A stretch of 43,044 nt of DNA from CAYTSA01 sp964440345 (GCA_964440345.1 CAYTSA010000023.1:1-43044); one strand, 5' to 3'; positions 16,687 to 25,444 are shown, counted from the first letter of the stretch. Numbers and translations are program-made. Notes: generated by a model from the sequence alone, not told the origin.

Positions 16687-17657
16687 TCCGGGCCGTCTTC
16701 AGCCAAGGTCCACAAGGTCTCCCATGCCGAGTTTTCGGCCATGCGCTGCAGATGGGCCAGGGCCTTGTCCAGGTCGGCGCGGGTGGCGATGCGCGTGGAG
16801 AGCTCTACAGCCGGCGTCTCGAAATGGTCCGGCTGGCTCACGCGCCATGGCCCGCCGCCGGCCAGCTCTCGGGCTGTGCGGTCAAAGCGGCCCTCCAGGT
16901 CCGTCAGTACAGGCCGGCGCATGGCCCGCGCTCGGTCCAGGATTGTACGCATGGCGTCGTTGGGAGAAAGCTGCTTTTCAAGCACTGGCGTTAGCTGGCC
17001 GGCCAGCTCTGAAACAGAAGTTTCCTGCACCGCGGCTGTTTGCAGAAGCAAGGTTGCCAGCTCCACCGCGGCGGAGCGGGACCAGCGCAAGGTGCGGAAC
17101 AAAGGTTCCACGGCCTGCATGTCTGTTGGCGACAGTCGCGACAGGGGTTGGGATATCTCCAAAGGGACGCGGCCGGCCTCCAAGTGCGGGTCAAAAGACT
17201 GTGGCAGAGTGAACCAGCCGTTGAGCAGCTTCCATTCTCTGGATTTCGGGACCAGGCCCAGCAGGGGGGCGACGTGCGCTTCCAGTTGGGCCGGGGAGAG
17301 GAACAGTTGAAGGTAGCGCAAGGCGGCCAGATGCATGCTCCGGTCCAAGGACCGGGTGGCGTTGGACTGCAGAAAAATGAGTCCACGCTCGGCTTCGCTA
17401 AAGGGTTTGCCGTCCTCACGGCTCAAGACCACCGCGGCTATGTTGCGGCCAATATGTTTGAGGGCGTTGTAGCGCCGCCGGCCGGCCAGCAGCAGATAGC
17501 CGGATACGGTTTCCTCAACCAGCACAGGCTCCATTTGTCCTGCGGACTCCAAAGACGCGGCCAGGGCCGCAGGCGGGTCGCCGGGCCAGAACAGCCAGGC
17601 TCCATCCGGCTCTACGGCGGAAGGCGGCAGGTGGATGATGTCTCGTTGCGCGCGCAT
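16683..17657 (-). CDS. ParB-like (ParB/Srx fold) protein
   Basis: Residues 10-85 resemble a ParB N-terminal domain: ALAASLESAGQMEPVLVEE followed by YLLLAGRRRYNALK, where GRRRYNA matches the nucleotide-binding GxxRxxA box. The following 230 residues are helical, without a clear ParB DNA-binding centre, and I do not recognise them. There is no parA or parS neighbourhood; instead the gene is coupled to an SPL-type radical SAM gene through an ATGA overlap, suggesting a regulatory or enzymatic role rather than chromosome segregation. The start is uncertain: ATG 17657 was preferred to TTG 17693, and neither has a strong ribosome-binding site. Confidence 0.72.
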   Translation of the reverse strand: MRAQRDIIHLPPSAVEPDGAWLFWPGDPPAALAASLESAGQMEPVLVEETVSGYLLLAGRRRYNALKHIGRNIAAVVLSREDGKPFSEAERGLIFLQSNATRSLDRSMHLAALRYLQLFLSPAQLEAHVAPLLGLVPKSREWKLLNGWFTLPQSFDPHLEAGRVPLEISQPLSRLSPTDMQAVEPLFRTLRWSRSAAVELATLLLQTAAVQETSVSELAGQLTPVLEKQLSPNDAMRTILDRARAMRRPVLTDLEGRFDRTARELAGGGPWRVSQPDHFETPAVELSTRIATRADLDKALAHLQRMAENSAWETLWTLAEDGPE

Positions 17658-17808
17658 GGGCCCCACATTGCAGAGGCCAGCCCGGCCGGTCAAGTGGAAA
17701 AAAGGCGCTGCGCTGTCTCAAAATGGCCTGAAATCGTCACCAAGCCGTAATTCACTTGACAACTTTCTTTCCTCCTCCATATGACTAGTGCTTTCATAAC
17801 CGGACAGT

Positions 17809-17825
17809 CCCGGTGTAAAACCGGG
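17809..17825 (+). other. Hairpin in the leader of the EF-G-like gene
   Basis: CCCGGT and ACCGGG form a perfect 6-bp stem with a GTAAA loop, 64 bp before the start codon. A second GC-rich pairing, GCGCGGGGCGC, lies at about 17854-17864. The leader looks structured but lacks the conserved cores of riboswitch classes I can recall. It may be a regulatory leader or simply an mRNA-stabilising fold. Confidence 0.45.
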
Positions 17826-17889
17826 GAGGCTGCGGCAGAGGTAGAAGCCCTGCGCGCGGGGCGCGAACACCACACTAAGGGAGATGTCC

Positions 17890-19950
17890 ATGGCCAAAGC
17901 GTTAGAAAATCAACGAACATACGCAGTTATCGGCACAGGCGGCTGCGGCAAAACAACCCTTGCAGAAATGCTTTTGCTCCAGACCGGAGTGATCAAGCGT
18001 CTGGGCAAGGTGGAAGAAGGATCAGCCGCGCTGGACTACGAGCCGGAAGAAATTAAGCGGCACGGTTCCATTCAGCCTGGGTTTGCGCACTACGATTGGA
18101 AAAAAAATCTCCATTTTCTCATTGACGCTCCGGGCGACACCAACTTTATCGGCGACACGCCGTATCTGCTCATGGGCGCAGACTCCGTGGTTTTTGTCAT
18201 CGACGCAGTTGACGGCGTGCGGCCTTTGACCAAGCGGTTATGGGACGACGTGAAGAAGGCTGGGCTGCCGGCAGTGGTGTTCATCAATAAGATGGACCGC
18301 GACCGGGCAGATTTTCAGATGGCCTATGACGGACTGAGCGCAATGCTGGGCATAAGGCCGGTGCTGCTGTATATGCCCATAGGCGCACAGTCGAATTTCG
18401 CTGGTCTTGTGGACGTCCTGGACGGCAAAGCCCTTCTGTTTCAGCCGGACGGCTCTGTGAAAGAAGGCGAGATACCAGCCGACATGGCTGACGACGTGGA
18501 GACCCTGCGCGAAACCACAGTGGAAAATATAGCCGAGAGTGATGAAGAGCTGATGGAGAAGTATTTGGAAGAAGGCGAGCTTTCCGGCGACGATTTGCGC
18601 CAGGGCCTTTCCAAAGGCGTTCTCAGCGGCGAACTGGTTCCGGTCGTTGCCGGGGCGGCCCTGGAAAACAAGGGCGCCGGTCCGTTGTTGGACACAGTGC
18701 AGGCTCTGCTGCCTTCTCCTCTGCAGCGGGGCGTCTGGCAAGGCGCGGAGGAGGGTGAACGCGCCTCTTCGCCGGATGAGCCCGTGGCCGCGGTGGTTGT
18801 GAAGACTTTGGCTGATCCTTTTTCCGGTCGTTTGAATGTATTCCGGGTCATTTCCGGTGAGATAAAGCCAGACTCCACCCTGAAAAACAGCCGTACCGAA
18901 GAAGCAGAGCGTGTGGGCCATTTGTTGCTGCTCAACGGCAAGACCCAGGAGCAGACCAAGGAGTCTTTGGGCCCTGGCGCCATAGTTGCCGCAGCCAAGC
19001 TGAAGAATACGCACACTGGAGACACCCTGAGCGACGAGAAGAGTCCGTTTGCCGTGGCCCTGCCTGACCTGGCGCCCACGTTGTTGACTTACGCCCTGGC
19101 CCCCAAGGAAAAGGGCGAAGAGGACAAAGTCTACGCCGCCATCGTCAAGCTGTTGGATGAAGACGTGAACCTGAAGCTGCTGCGTGACGAAGAGAGCGGG
19201 GACATTCTGCTTTCCGGCATGGGTCAACTGCATATCGAAACAGCCGTGGAAAAAGCCAAACGACGGTCCAAAGTGGAGATAATGCTCAAAACTCCCAAGG
19301 TGCCCTACCGCGAGACCTTCAAGGGCACAGCCGAGGTGCAGGGCCGGCACAAGAAACAGTCCGGCGGCCGTGGCCAATTCGGCGATTGTTTTGTGCGGTT
19401 CGAACCCAAGGAGCGCGGCGAGGGGTACGAATTCGTCGACGCCATTGTGGGCGGGGTCATTCCCCGGCAATACATTCCCGCTGTGGACAAAGGCGTTCAG
19501 GAAGCCGCAGCCCGGGGCTACCTGTCAGGCAACCCCATGGTGGACTTCAAGGCCACCTGCTACGACGGCTCATACCACAGCGTGGATTCCTCGGAAATGG
19601 CGTTCAAAATAGCCGGGTCCATCGCTTTCAAGGCGGCCATGGAAAAAGTCAAACCCGTGTTGCTGGAGCCCGTCATGCTGGTGACGGTGACCATTCCGGA
19701 CGACGCCATGGGCGATGTTATCGGCGATTTGTCCAGCCGCCGGGGCAAGGTGCTGGGCTCTGACTCCAATGGCGGCGTCACCGAGGTGAAGGCTCATGTT
19801 CCCATGAATGAAATCCTCACCTACGCCCAGGCGCTTTCATCCATGACCGGCGGTCAGGGCGCTTTTACCATGGAGTTTGACCACTATGAGGAAGCGCCGC
19901 CGCCAGTGGCGGAAAAGGTGATAGCCGACGCCAAGGCCGGCGGCGAATAG
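17890..19950 (+). CDS. EF-G-like translational GTPase with altered G3 motif
   Basis: This 686-residue protein has all EF-G domains: a GTPase with GTGGCGKT (residues 15-22) and NKMD (133-136), a beta-barrel domain II, then domains III-V with KKQSGGRGQFGDC and IPDDAMGDVIGDLSSRRGKV. The G3 box, DTPGH in canonical EF-G, reads DAPGD here (79-83), so the catalytic histidine is replaced by aspartate. This fits the group of EF-G paralogues whose GTPase function is modified, rather than the housekeeping fusA product, which normally sits beside rpsL/rpsG. ATG 17890 is favoured, with AGGGAG at six bases; ATG 17884 is too close to the same site. A strong terminator follows. Confidence 0.88.
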   Translation: MAKALENQRTYAVIGTGGCGKTTLAEMLLLQTGVIKRLGKVEEGSAALDYEPEEIKRHGSIQPGFAHYDWKKNLHFLIDAPGDTNFIGDTPYLLMGADSVVFVIDAVDGVRPLTKRLWDDVKKAGLPAVVFINKMDRDRADFQMAYDGLSAMLGIRPVLLYMPIGAQSNFAGLVDVLDGKALLFQPDGSVKEGEIPADMADDVETLRETTVENIAESDEELMEKYLEEGELSGDDLRQGLSKGVLSGELVPVVAGAALENKGAGPLLDTVQALLPSPLQRGVWQGAEEGERASSPDEPVAAVVVKTLADPFSGRLNVFRVISGEIKPDSTLKNSRTEEAERVGHLLLLNGKTQEQTKESLGPGAIVAAAKLKNTHTGDTLSDEKSPFAVALPDLAPTLLTYALAPKEKGEEDKVYAAIVKLLDEDVNLKLLRDEESGDILLSGMGQLHIETAVEKAKRRSKVEIMLKTPKVPYRETFKGTAEVQGRHKKQSGGRGQFGDCFVRFEPKERGEGYEFVDAIVGGVIPRQYIPAVDKGVQEAAARGYLSGNPMVDFKATCYDGSYHSVDSSEMAFKIAGSIAFKAAMEKVKPVLLEPVMLVTVTIPDDAMGDVIGDLSSRRGKVLGSDSNGGVTEVKAHVPMNEILTYAQALSSMTGGQGAFTMEFDHYEEAPPPVAEKVIADAKAGGE

Positions 19951-19965
19951 CCAGCCATTCAAGCA

Positions 19966-20003
19966 GAAAAGGCCCCCCGCATTGAAAATGCAGGGGGCTT
20001 TTC
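19966..20003. terminator. Bidirectional intrinsic terminator
   Basis: An A-run, a GC-rich stem (GGCCCCCCGCAT against ATGCAGGGGGC with slight mismatch) around TGAAA, and a closing T-run separate the EF-G-like gene from the convergent secreted-protein gene. Both directions have the needed features. Confidence 0.88.
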
Positions 20004-20022
20004 AGTTAATCTGATGCAGGTG

Positions 20023-21705
20023 TTACTGTGGGGAGGGAATGGCGAACGGAACCATGGAGTAAGGCTGACCGTCCTGGGTGAAGGCCATTTGCCCTTTCCC
20101 ATTGGCGAATGCGGCTGTGCCCACGATAACGTTGGCGGGAGACCGGTATTCCAGGGAGCCGGCAACCTGGCCGTTGCTCCAGTACTCCACGTTTGTGGAG
20201 GCGCCAGCGCCGGAATACGCCCCGGCGTAAGTATACCAGCGCGGGGAAGCGTCCTTGCCATAGTGGAACAGGGCAGAGAACATCTGGCCATTCTGCGTTT
20301 CAATGAACAGGCCCATGCCCAGATACGCCTGGTCAACGTACCAGCCCGCCAAGTCGCTTTCGCTGCGTTCGCCGCCGTGCTGGTCGTCCATGAACCGCGT
20401 CAGGTTGACGGACTGTACGTCTCCGCCATTAATCAAGTATTCCAGCACCAGGCCTGTGCCGTTGTTGTTGAACCAGCCATGCATGTTGCCGGCGACCGAG
20501 GACTGGGGGAACTGGTACGGGCCGGCGTTGAGTTCCCAGCCGTTGCTCCAGGCTTCGATCTGTCCTTCGAATTCATTGCCGGAAAGGCTGGCCAGGCAGG
20601 TGTACCACCGGGGAGCGCCTTCAGCGTCGTAGGTGAACCAGGCAACATAGACACGGTCTTCGCTTTGGGTTTCAATGGCAAAGCCTGTGCCGGCCTTGCT
20701 GGAGTCCCACCACCAGCCGGTGCGGGTGTCCACTTGTGCGGGGGCGCCGCCGGATTGTACGGTAACCAGCACTGCGTTAGACGCTGTGGAGCCGGAATCG
20801 TCCGTGACCGTGAGGACAAAGCGCAGGGTTTCCGAGCCGCCAGCCGGCTCGGGCGCCGTGAAGCTGGCCTGGGCCGTGTTTGCGCCCATCAGCGTTACGG
20901 TTGCGCCGGAGCTGCTTTGCTCCCACGTATAGCTGACAATGGAGCCGTCAGCATCGCGGGATGCAGAGCCGTCCAGGACAACTGTGTCGCCAGGCGCAAC
21001 CAGTTGGTCAGCGCCGGCTGAGGCTGTGGGCGGCAGGTTGTTGGCGTCGCCGGCCTGGGTGATGGTCAGCTCCATGCCGCTCACAGAGATTTTGGCTTGC
21101 CGGCTGTCAGCATGCGCATGGCCGTCCACGGTGATGGTGATCAATCCGTCGCCAGTGCCGGATGTTTGGGAGAGGTGCGCCCAGCTTTGGTTGGAGCTGG
21201 CAGTCCATTGGCAATCAGGGGAGCTGGCGCTGACCGAGAGCAGCACTTCTCCTCCTTCCATGGGCGTTTCAGCTGCAGTGGGCGTTATGCCGTCGATGCA
21301 GGGTTTGGCTTCTTGAGTGATTTTGAAAGATACAGTGGCGCCGTCATAGCCCACTTCTCTGGAGTACGCGATGATAGTACCATGGCGTTCGATGTCCATG
21401 GTGTTCTCTTGTACGCTGAAGGAGACAACCTTGTCTCCTTTGTAGCCTGCTCACGGGCAGGGAGCGTTTATCCAGCTCTGGTTGTCGTTGAGGTTGTAGT
21501 TACAAAAGTTACTGTCTACATCCACCTGGATTTCATACTCGCCGGCCTGCCACGGTATTGTCATGGAGCTGGGAATGAAAGCCTGGACGCAGTCGTAGAC
21601 TCTGCCAGTTGCGGCTTTGCCTTCGCAATCTGCAGCAAAGGCGGCGTTTACAGCTCCAAGCGCCAGGCACAAGGCCAGCGCAAGAATTGACACTCGTATT
21701 TTCAT
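20023..21705 (-). CDS. Secreted BACON/PKD-type protein interrupted by one in-frame UGA (selenoprotein candidate or broken gene)
   Basis: An AAAGGAG site precedes an ATG and signal peptide (MKIRVSILALALCLALGAV). The first BACON-like domain then stops at a UGA (21451-21453) after INAPCP. The same frame continues without other stops with AGYKGDKVVSFSV, completing that domain, and runs 475 more residues: a second BACON domain (ASSNQSWAHLSQTSGTGDG), a PKD/REJ-like domain (PTASAGADQLV, DGSASRDADGSIVSYTWEQ), and two copies of an RWYT/YWSN module (GWWWDSSKAGTGFAIETQ; GWYVDQAYLGMGLFIETQ). Read through, it is 560 residues. A hairpin follows the UGA at SECIS-like distance. The alternatives are a nonsense mutation or sequencing error. 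No sequence-based function is clear; adhesion or carbohydrate binding is typical of such domains. Confidence 0.65.
21419..21453 (-). promoter_or_regulatory. SECIS-like hairpin after the in-frame UGA
   Basis: On the coding (minus) strand, UGA is followed by 10 nt and then the perfect inverted repeat AAGGAGACAA-GG-TTGTCTCCTT. If the apex opens to a loop of four to six bases it shows GGU, about 20 nt after the UGA, within the spacing of bacterial SECIS elements such as that of fdhF. A bulged U like the one in the fdhF stem is not seen. Confidence 0.4.
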
Positions 21706-22222
21706 GTAGTCACACTCCTTTCAAAAAATGAACGGGCAATTTGCCCGAATGCTTCACGCACTATGTTTTCAATGATATGAGCAAAAAATACGCCAAGGCC
21801 TCTGCCTGCGGTGACTATGTGTAAAGGCGTTCAGGCCGCCTGTAGGCCGTGTCCCCAGTGTCAACAGTTTGTCGCTGCATCGTGTTCATTGTCGGCGGCG
21901 CCTGGGGCTGAAGGCGCAACTCGTTGAAGGAACGAGAGGTAGAAATGTGAGAACCATAAGGAGAAGATCGCGGTGTATATACATCGTGTTTCAAAGGGCG
22001 CCTGTGAAATACGTTGGAACATGCTAATCTCTACCATTATCGTCCAAAAAAGAGTACAGCATTACAGGTGAAAGGCAAGGTCTCAAAGGCTAAATTTTTT
22101 GTAATTTGCGTGGCGGCATACCCGCTGCAAACTGCAATGCAACGCGCGCACAAGTATATCGAAACAGGAAACCCCAGGCAAGCGCACCGCTGGCTGGCAA
22201 CGGTTGTACGCGAGGATATGCA
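21706..22222. other. Divergent intergenic region with two palindromes
   Basis: These 517 bases separate the UGA-interrupted gene and the acyl-activating fusion. CGGGCAA-T-TTGCCCG at 21733-21747 lies 27 bp before the secreted protein start and could be an operator. TGTATATACA at 21974-21983 is a second palindrome. An open frame from TTG 22014 (70 residues) ends at 22226, overlapping the next ATG as ATGA, but it has no ribosome-binding site or recognisable sequence. No RNA gene was identified. Confidence 0.5.
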
Positions 22223-24925
22223 ATGAATAGTCAATTCAAAACCATGCAAGAGCTGGTCGAAGCCTTGGCAACACAAGGCCAGGCCGACTGTCTTCTGTGG
22301 TTTGAGGAGCAAGGGAGCGATTCTCTTAGCTACGCGGCATTTTCAGATATGGCTGGACGCATTGCTTTGGGCTTGGCGGCCCGGGAAGCAGGTCCTGAGA
22401 ACGGGGTGGCTCTGTTTGCCGAAAATCGCTGGCAGACAGCAGTGCTGGCGGCGGGCATAGTCCTGAGCGGCGCGGCGGCGGTTCCACTGGATCCGCAATT
22501 GTCCGGGGATGCTTTGCGCCACGTGCTTGCAGACGCCGCGCCGTCTTTGGTGCTCGCCTCTGAACCGCAGGAAGCCGCTATACGCGAGGCCGTGGGCGAA
22601 CCGCCGTGCGAGGTGTTGTATACTGACACTGACGAAGGAGACCGCTCCTGGCGCCAGCTTGCCCAGGAGAAAGGGCCTGCTCCCCGCCGGGCTGCTCCTG
22701 GGGACACTGTGGCCCTTTTTTATACCTCCGGGACCACCGGCCGGCCCAAGGGCGTTCCTCTGACTCACGCCAATCTGGTTTTTCAGCAGCAGGCCCTTAT
22801 CAACAGCGGCGTGGTGTCGCCCGGAGACCGCGTTCTGCTGCCCTTGCCCTTGCACCATGTCTATCCATTTGTGGTGGGTTTGTTTGCGCCTCTTGCCTTG
22901 GGGCTGTGCGTCATTTTTCCCCGGGCGCTGGTGGGCGCAGAGGTGGCCCGGGCCGTACGCGAGGGCCGGGCCACTGTGACGGCCGGGGCTCCCAGGCTAT
23001 ATGAAGCCCTTGTGGGCGGCGTGCTGGGCCGCATGGATTCCATGGGCTTTGTGGCCGGCCGGGCGGCCAAGGGCTTGCTGGCTGTTTCGCGTATTGCCAG
23101 GCGCCGGTTTGGGCTGCGGCTGGGCAAGATATTGCTTGGCAGTTTGCACCGCCGCATGGGCCGGGACCTGGACATCATGGCTTCTGGCGGGGCGCTGCTG
23201 GAACCAGAACTGGCCTGGACCATGGAGGCCCTGGGCTGGCGGGTGGCCATTGGCTACGGGCTGACTGAAACATCACCCATTTTGTGTTTGAATCCCCCGG
23301 GAGATGGACATTTTGAGACAGTGGGGCCGCCTTTAGAGGGAGTGGAGCTGCGCATTGACCAGGCTGTGGGGAGCGATCAGTCCGGCGGTAGAAAGGACGG
23401 AATCGGCGAGGTGCAGGCCCGGGGACCGGGGGTCTTTGCCGGCTACCGCAACCTGCCGGATACAACCCGAGAGGCCTTTACTCCAGACGGCTGGTTCAAG
23501 ACTGGAGACCTGGGCCGCATGCAGGACGGCCGGCTGCAGCTCTGCGGCCGGGCGTCCACCCTTATCGTGACCCGGAGCGGGGAAAACGTGCAGCCGGACG
23601 CCGTGGAGCAGGCCTTGGACAAGCATATGCTTATCAAGGAAAGCGGCGTGCTGGAGCGCGACGGCAAGATAGCCGTGCTCATTGTCCCAGACGTGCAGGC
23701 CGCCCGCAAGGAAAGCCTGGAACCGGAAGACGCCGCCCGGCAGGCGGTGCGGGAGGTTGCGCAGTCGCTGCCTTCGTACCAGCGGCCGGCCCATGTCGCT
23801 CTCACCGCAACGCCCATAGACCGCACCCGGCTGGGCAAGATACGCCGCCACAAGCTGGAGGAGCATTTTGACCGGGCGCTGGAGGGGATATCCGAACAGG
23901 ATATGCAGCCCATGCCATTCCATGAGATGGCCGTGGCGGACCGGCGTTTGTTGGAGCAGGACGCCGCAGCCGCAGCGTGGAATGTATTGGCGCAGCGCTA
24001 CCCTAAACGGAGGCTTGCGCCAGATTCAGACCTGGCGGGCGACCTGGGCGTGGATTCTTTAGAGTGGCTCGACCTTTCCGTGGTCCTGGCAGAGCGAACG
24101 GGCGCAGAGCTGGACGAGGAACTCATAGCGTCCATTCATTCGGTGCGGGATTTGTTGCGGGCGGTCAACCAAAGCCCGGTCGGGGCCGGCAACGGGTCAA
24201 ACGGCCGCAGGGCAAACCCAGTGCAGGACCCGGATGGATATCTGGACGAGGCGGAAAAAGAGCTGCTACAGCCTTCCACGGGCTGGCGGCTGAGAACGTA
24301 CAAAACGCTGCACGCGGCCGCCGGCCCGCTGATACGGGCTCTGTTTCGTTTGCAAGCGCACGGGTTGGAGCATCTGGAGCGCCAAGGGCCGATGGTGCTC
24401 ACGCCAAACCATGTGAGCTACCTGGACCCCATAGTGCTGGCTGCAGCGCTGCCGTTTTCGCTTTTGGAGCGCACGCATTTTATTGGCTGGCAGGGAGCGG
24501 CCTTTGCCAACGTCGCTTTGGCCTTTATTTCCAGAACCGCTCAAGGCATACCCATTGACCCGGCAAAACGGCCCGGGGCGAGTCTGGCCCTGGGCGCGGG
24601 CGTGTTGGCCCGAGGAAGGAATCTGGTCTGGTTTCCGGAGGGCATGCGCTCCCGTACGGGAGCGCTGGCGCCTTTCCAGCCGGGGTTGGGCCGCATATTG
24701 GCTTCACGCGGCGCCTGGGTGGTCCCTGTGCATATTCAAGGAACATTTGAGGCCATGCCGACAGGGCGGTGGTGGATACAACCAGTGCAGACTACGGTGA
24801 CGTTTGGCGAGCCTGTTTCCTCCCAGGAACTATGTAAAGGTTCAGGGGAGGACGCATCGTGCGAAACCGCCGCCGACTGCGCCATGCAGTCATTGCGCCG
24901 GCGCATGGAAGAGATGTCCAAATAG
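22223..24925 (+). CDS. Three-domain acyl-activating enzyme / acyl carrier protein / PlsC-type acyltransferase fusion
   Basis: This 900-residue protein joins three activities. An AMP-binding domain carries YTSGTTGRPKG near residue 168 and the motifs GYGLTETSP and GWFKTGDLG. A carrier domain follows with GDLGVDSLEWLDL near residue 610, whose Ser should take a phosphopantetheine arm. A glycerophosphate/lysophospholipid acyltransferase domain ends the protein, with NHVSYLD (HX4D) near 728 and FPEGMRSR near 806. It could activate a free fatty acid, hold it on its own carrier and pass it to a lysophospholipid, like E. coli Aas but with a built-in ACP. GAGGA lies six bases before the ATG. Membrane association is likely. 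A longer frame upstream lacks support. Confidence 0.88.
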   Translation: MNSQFKTMQELVEALATQGQADCLLWFEEQGSDSLSYAAFSDMAGRIALGLAAREAGPENGVALFAENRWQTAVLAAGIVLSGAAAVPLDPQLSGDALRHVLADAAPSLVLASEPQEAAIREAVGEPPCEVLYTDTDEGDRSWRQLAQEKGPAPRRAAPGDTVALFYTSGTTGRPKGVPLTHANLVFQQQALINSGVVSPGDRVLLPLPLHHVYPFVVGLFAPLALGLCVIFPRALVGAEVARAVREGRATVTAGAPRLYEALVGGVLGRMDSMGFVAGRAAKGLLAVSRIARRRFGLRLGKILLGSLHRRMGRDLDIMASGGALLEPELAWTMEALGWRVAIGYGLTETSPILCLNPPGDGHFETVGPPLEGVELRIDQAVGSDQSGGRKDGIGEVQARGPGVFAGYRNLPDTTREAFTPDGWFKTGDLGRMQDGRLQLCGRASTLIVTRSGENVQPDAVEQALDKHMLIKESGVLERDGKIAVLIVPDVQAARKESLEPEDAARQAVREVAQSLPSYQRPAHVALTATPIDRTRLGKIRRHKLEEHFDRALEGISEQDMQPMPFHEMAVADRRLLEQDAAAAAWNVLAQRYPKRRLAPDSDLAGDLGVDSLEWLDLSVVLAERTGAELDEELIASIHSVRDLLRAVNQSPVGAGNGSNGRRANPVQDPDGYLDEAEKELLQPSTGWRLRTYKTLHAAAGPLIRALFRLQAHGLEHLERQGPMVLTPNHVSYLDPIVLAAALPFSLLERTHFIGWQGAAFANVALAFISRTAQGIPIDPAKRPGASLALGAGVLARGRNLVWFPEGMRSRTGALAPFQPGLGRILASRGAWVVPVHIQGTFEAMPTGRWWIQPVQTTVTFGEPVSSQELCKGSGEDASCETAADCAMQSLRRRMEEMSK

Positions 24926-24938
24926 TGGCCAGGACCGG

Positions 24939-25427
24939 CTACTGAATAGCCTTCCAGAGGATACTTGCCGCCCTGGAGAGTTTTTCCAGGCCGGCGAGGG
25001 TGGCGCTCTTGTCGCTGCGGCGCGCGGCGTGTTCCACCTGTTCCGCCAGAGAAAAACAGTTCGTGGCGCCCACTGTGCCGCTAATGCTCTTGAATGAGTG
25101 GGCGAGCAAGGCGGCCTGCTCCATGTCGCTTGTTGCGGCCGCCTGTTGCAGCCGTTGCAACAGGTTCGGCCCGGTTGTCAGAAAGTCTTCGCACACAGCG
25201 TTATACAGGGCTTCATCATTGTAGTTGTGGTGGCTGGCAATGCGGCTTGCTGCGCCGGCCGGGACGGTTTCATGGCCCAGCTTGTGCAGCAGCGTTGTTG
25301 CCACGAGCAGGTTGTCGGCGTTGTCTTCGGCCAGGAGAATGCGCAAGGGGGAGCTGACAGGCCAGTTGCTGTGACCAGGCTCCCGGTCTGTGACGATCTC
25401 AGTTTCTGACCCGTGTTGCAAAAGCAC
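24939..25427 (-). CDS. Hpt-domain protein with truncated receiver: probable remnant of a hybrid kinase
   Basis: Residues 28-58 match the beginning of a receiver domain (LRILLAEDNADNLLVATTLL), including its acidic residues, but break off before the phospho-accepting Asp. The sequence jumps directly to an Hpt domain with LLAHSFKSISGTVGA, whose His would accept phosphate. In intact hybrid kinases a complete receiver comes first. The simplest reading is internal deletion of a larger sensor kinase, leaving a frame of 162 codons that still encodes a full Hpt domain and may remain functional. It starts at GTG with no convincing ribosome-binding site. No kinase is adjacent. Confidence 0.62.
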   Translation of the reverse strand: MLLQHGSETEIVTDREPGHSNWPVSSPLRILLAEDNADNLLVATTLLHKLGHETVPAGAASRIASHHNYNDEALYNAVCEDFLTTGPNLLQRLQQAAATSDMEQAALLAHSFKSISGTVGATNCFSLAEQVEHAARRSDKSATLAGLEKLSRAASILWKAIQ

Positions 25428-25444
25428 GGTGAAGGAAAATGCTA

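Noticed and set aside
16683..17657. Chromosome-partition ParB
   Set aside because: There is no parA or parS neighbour and no clear central DNA-binding domain; the coupling is to a radical SAM gene.
17801..17850. Cobalamin riboswitch in the EF-G-like leader
   Set aside because: The CCGGTG-AA-CCGG hairpin is similar, but the conserved GGGAA and CCGCnACTGT (B12-box) parts are missing, and the gene is not cobalamin-related.
21451..21705. The 84-codon frame as an independent small secreted protein
   Set aside because: It ends in the middle of a BACON-like domain that continues in the same frame after the UGA, so it is better read as the first part of one gene.
22014..22226. 70-codon frame overlapping the acyl-activating gene start by ATGA
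   Set aside because: The overlap is suggestive, but there is no ribosome-binding site, the start would be TTG and the sequence is unrecognised. Kept only as a note in the intergenic entry.
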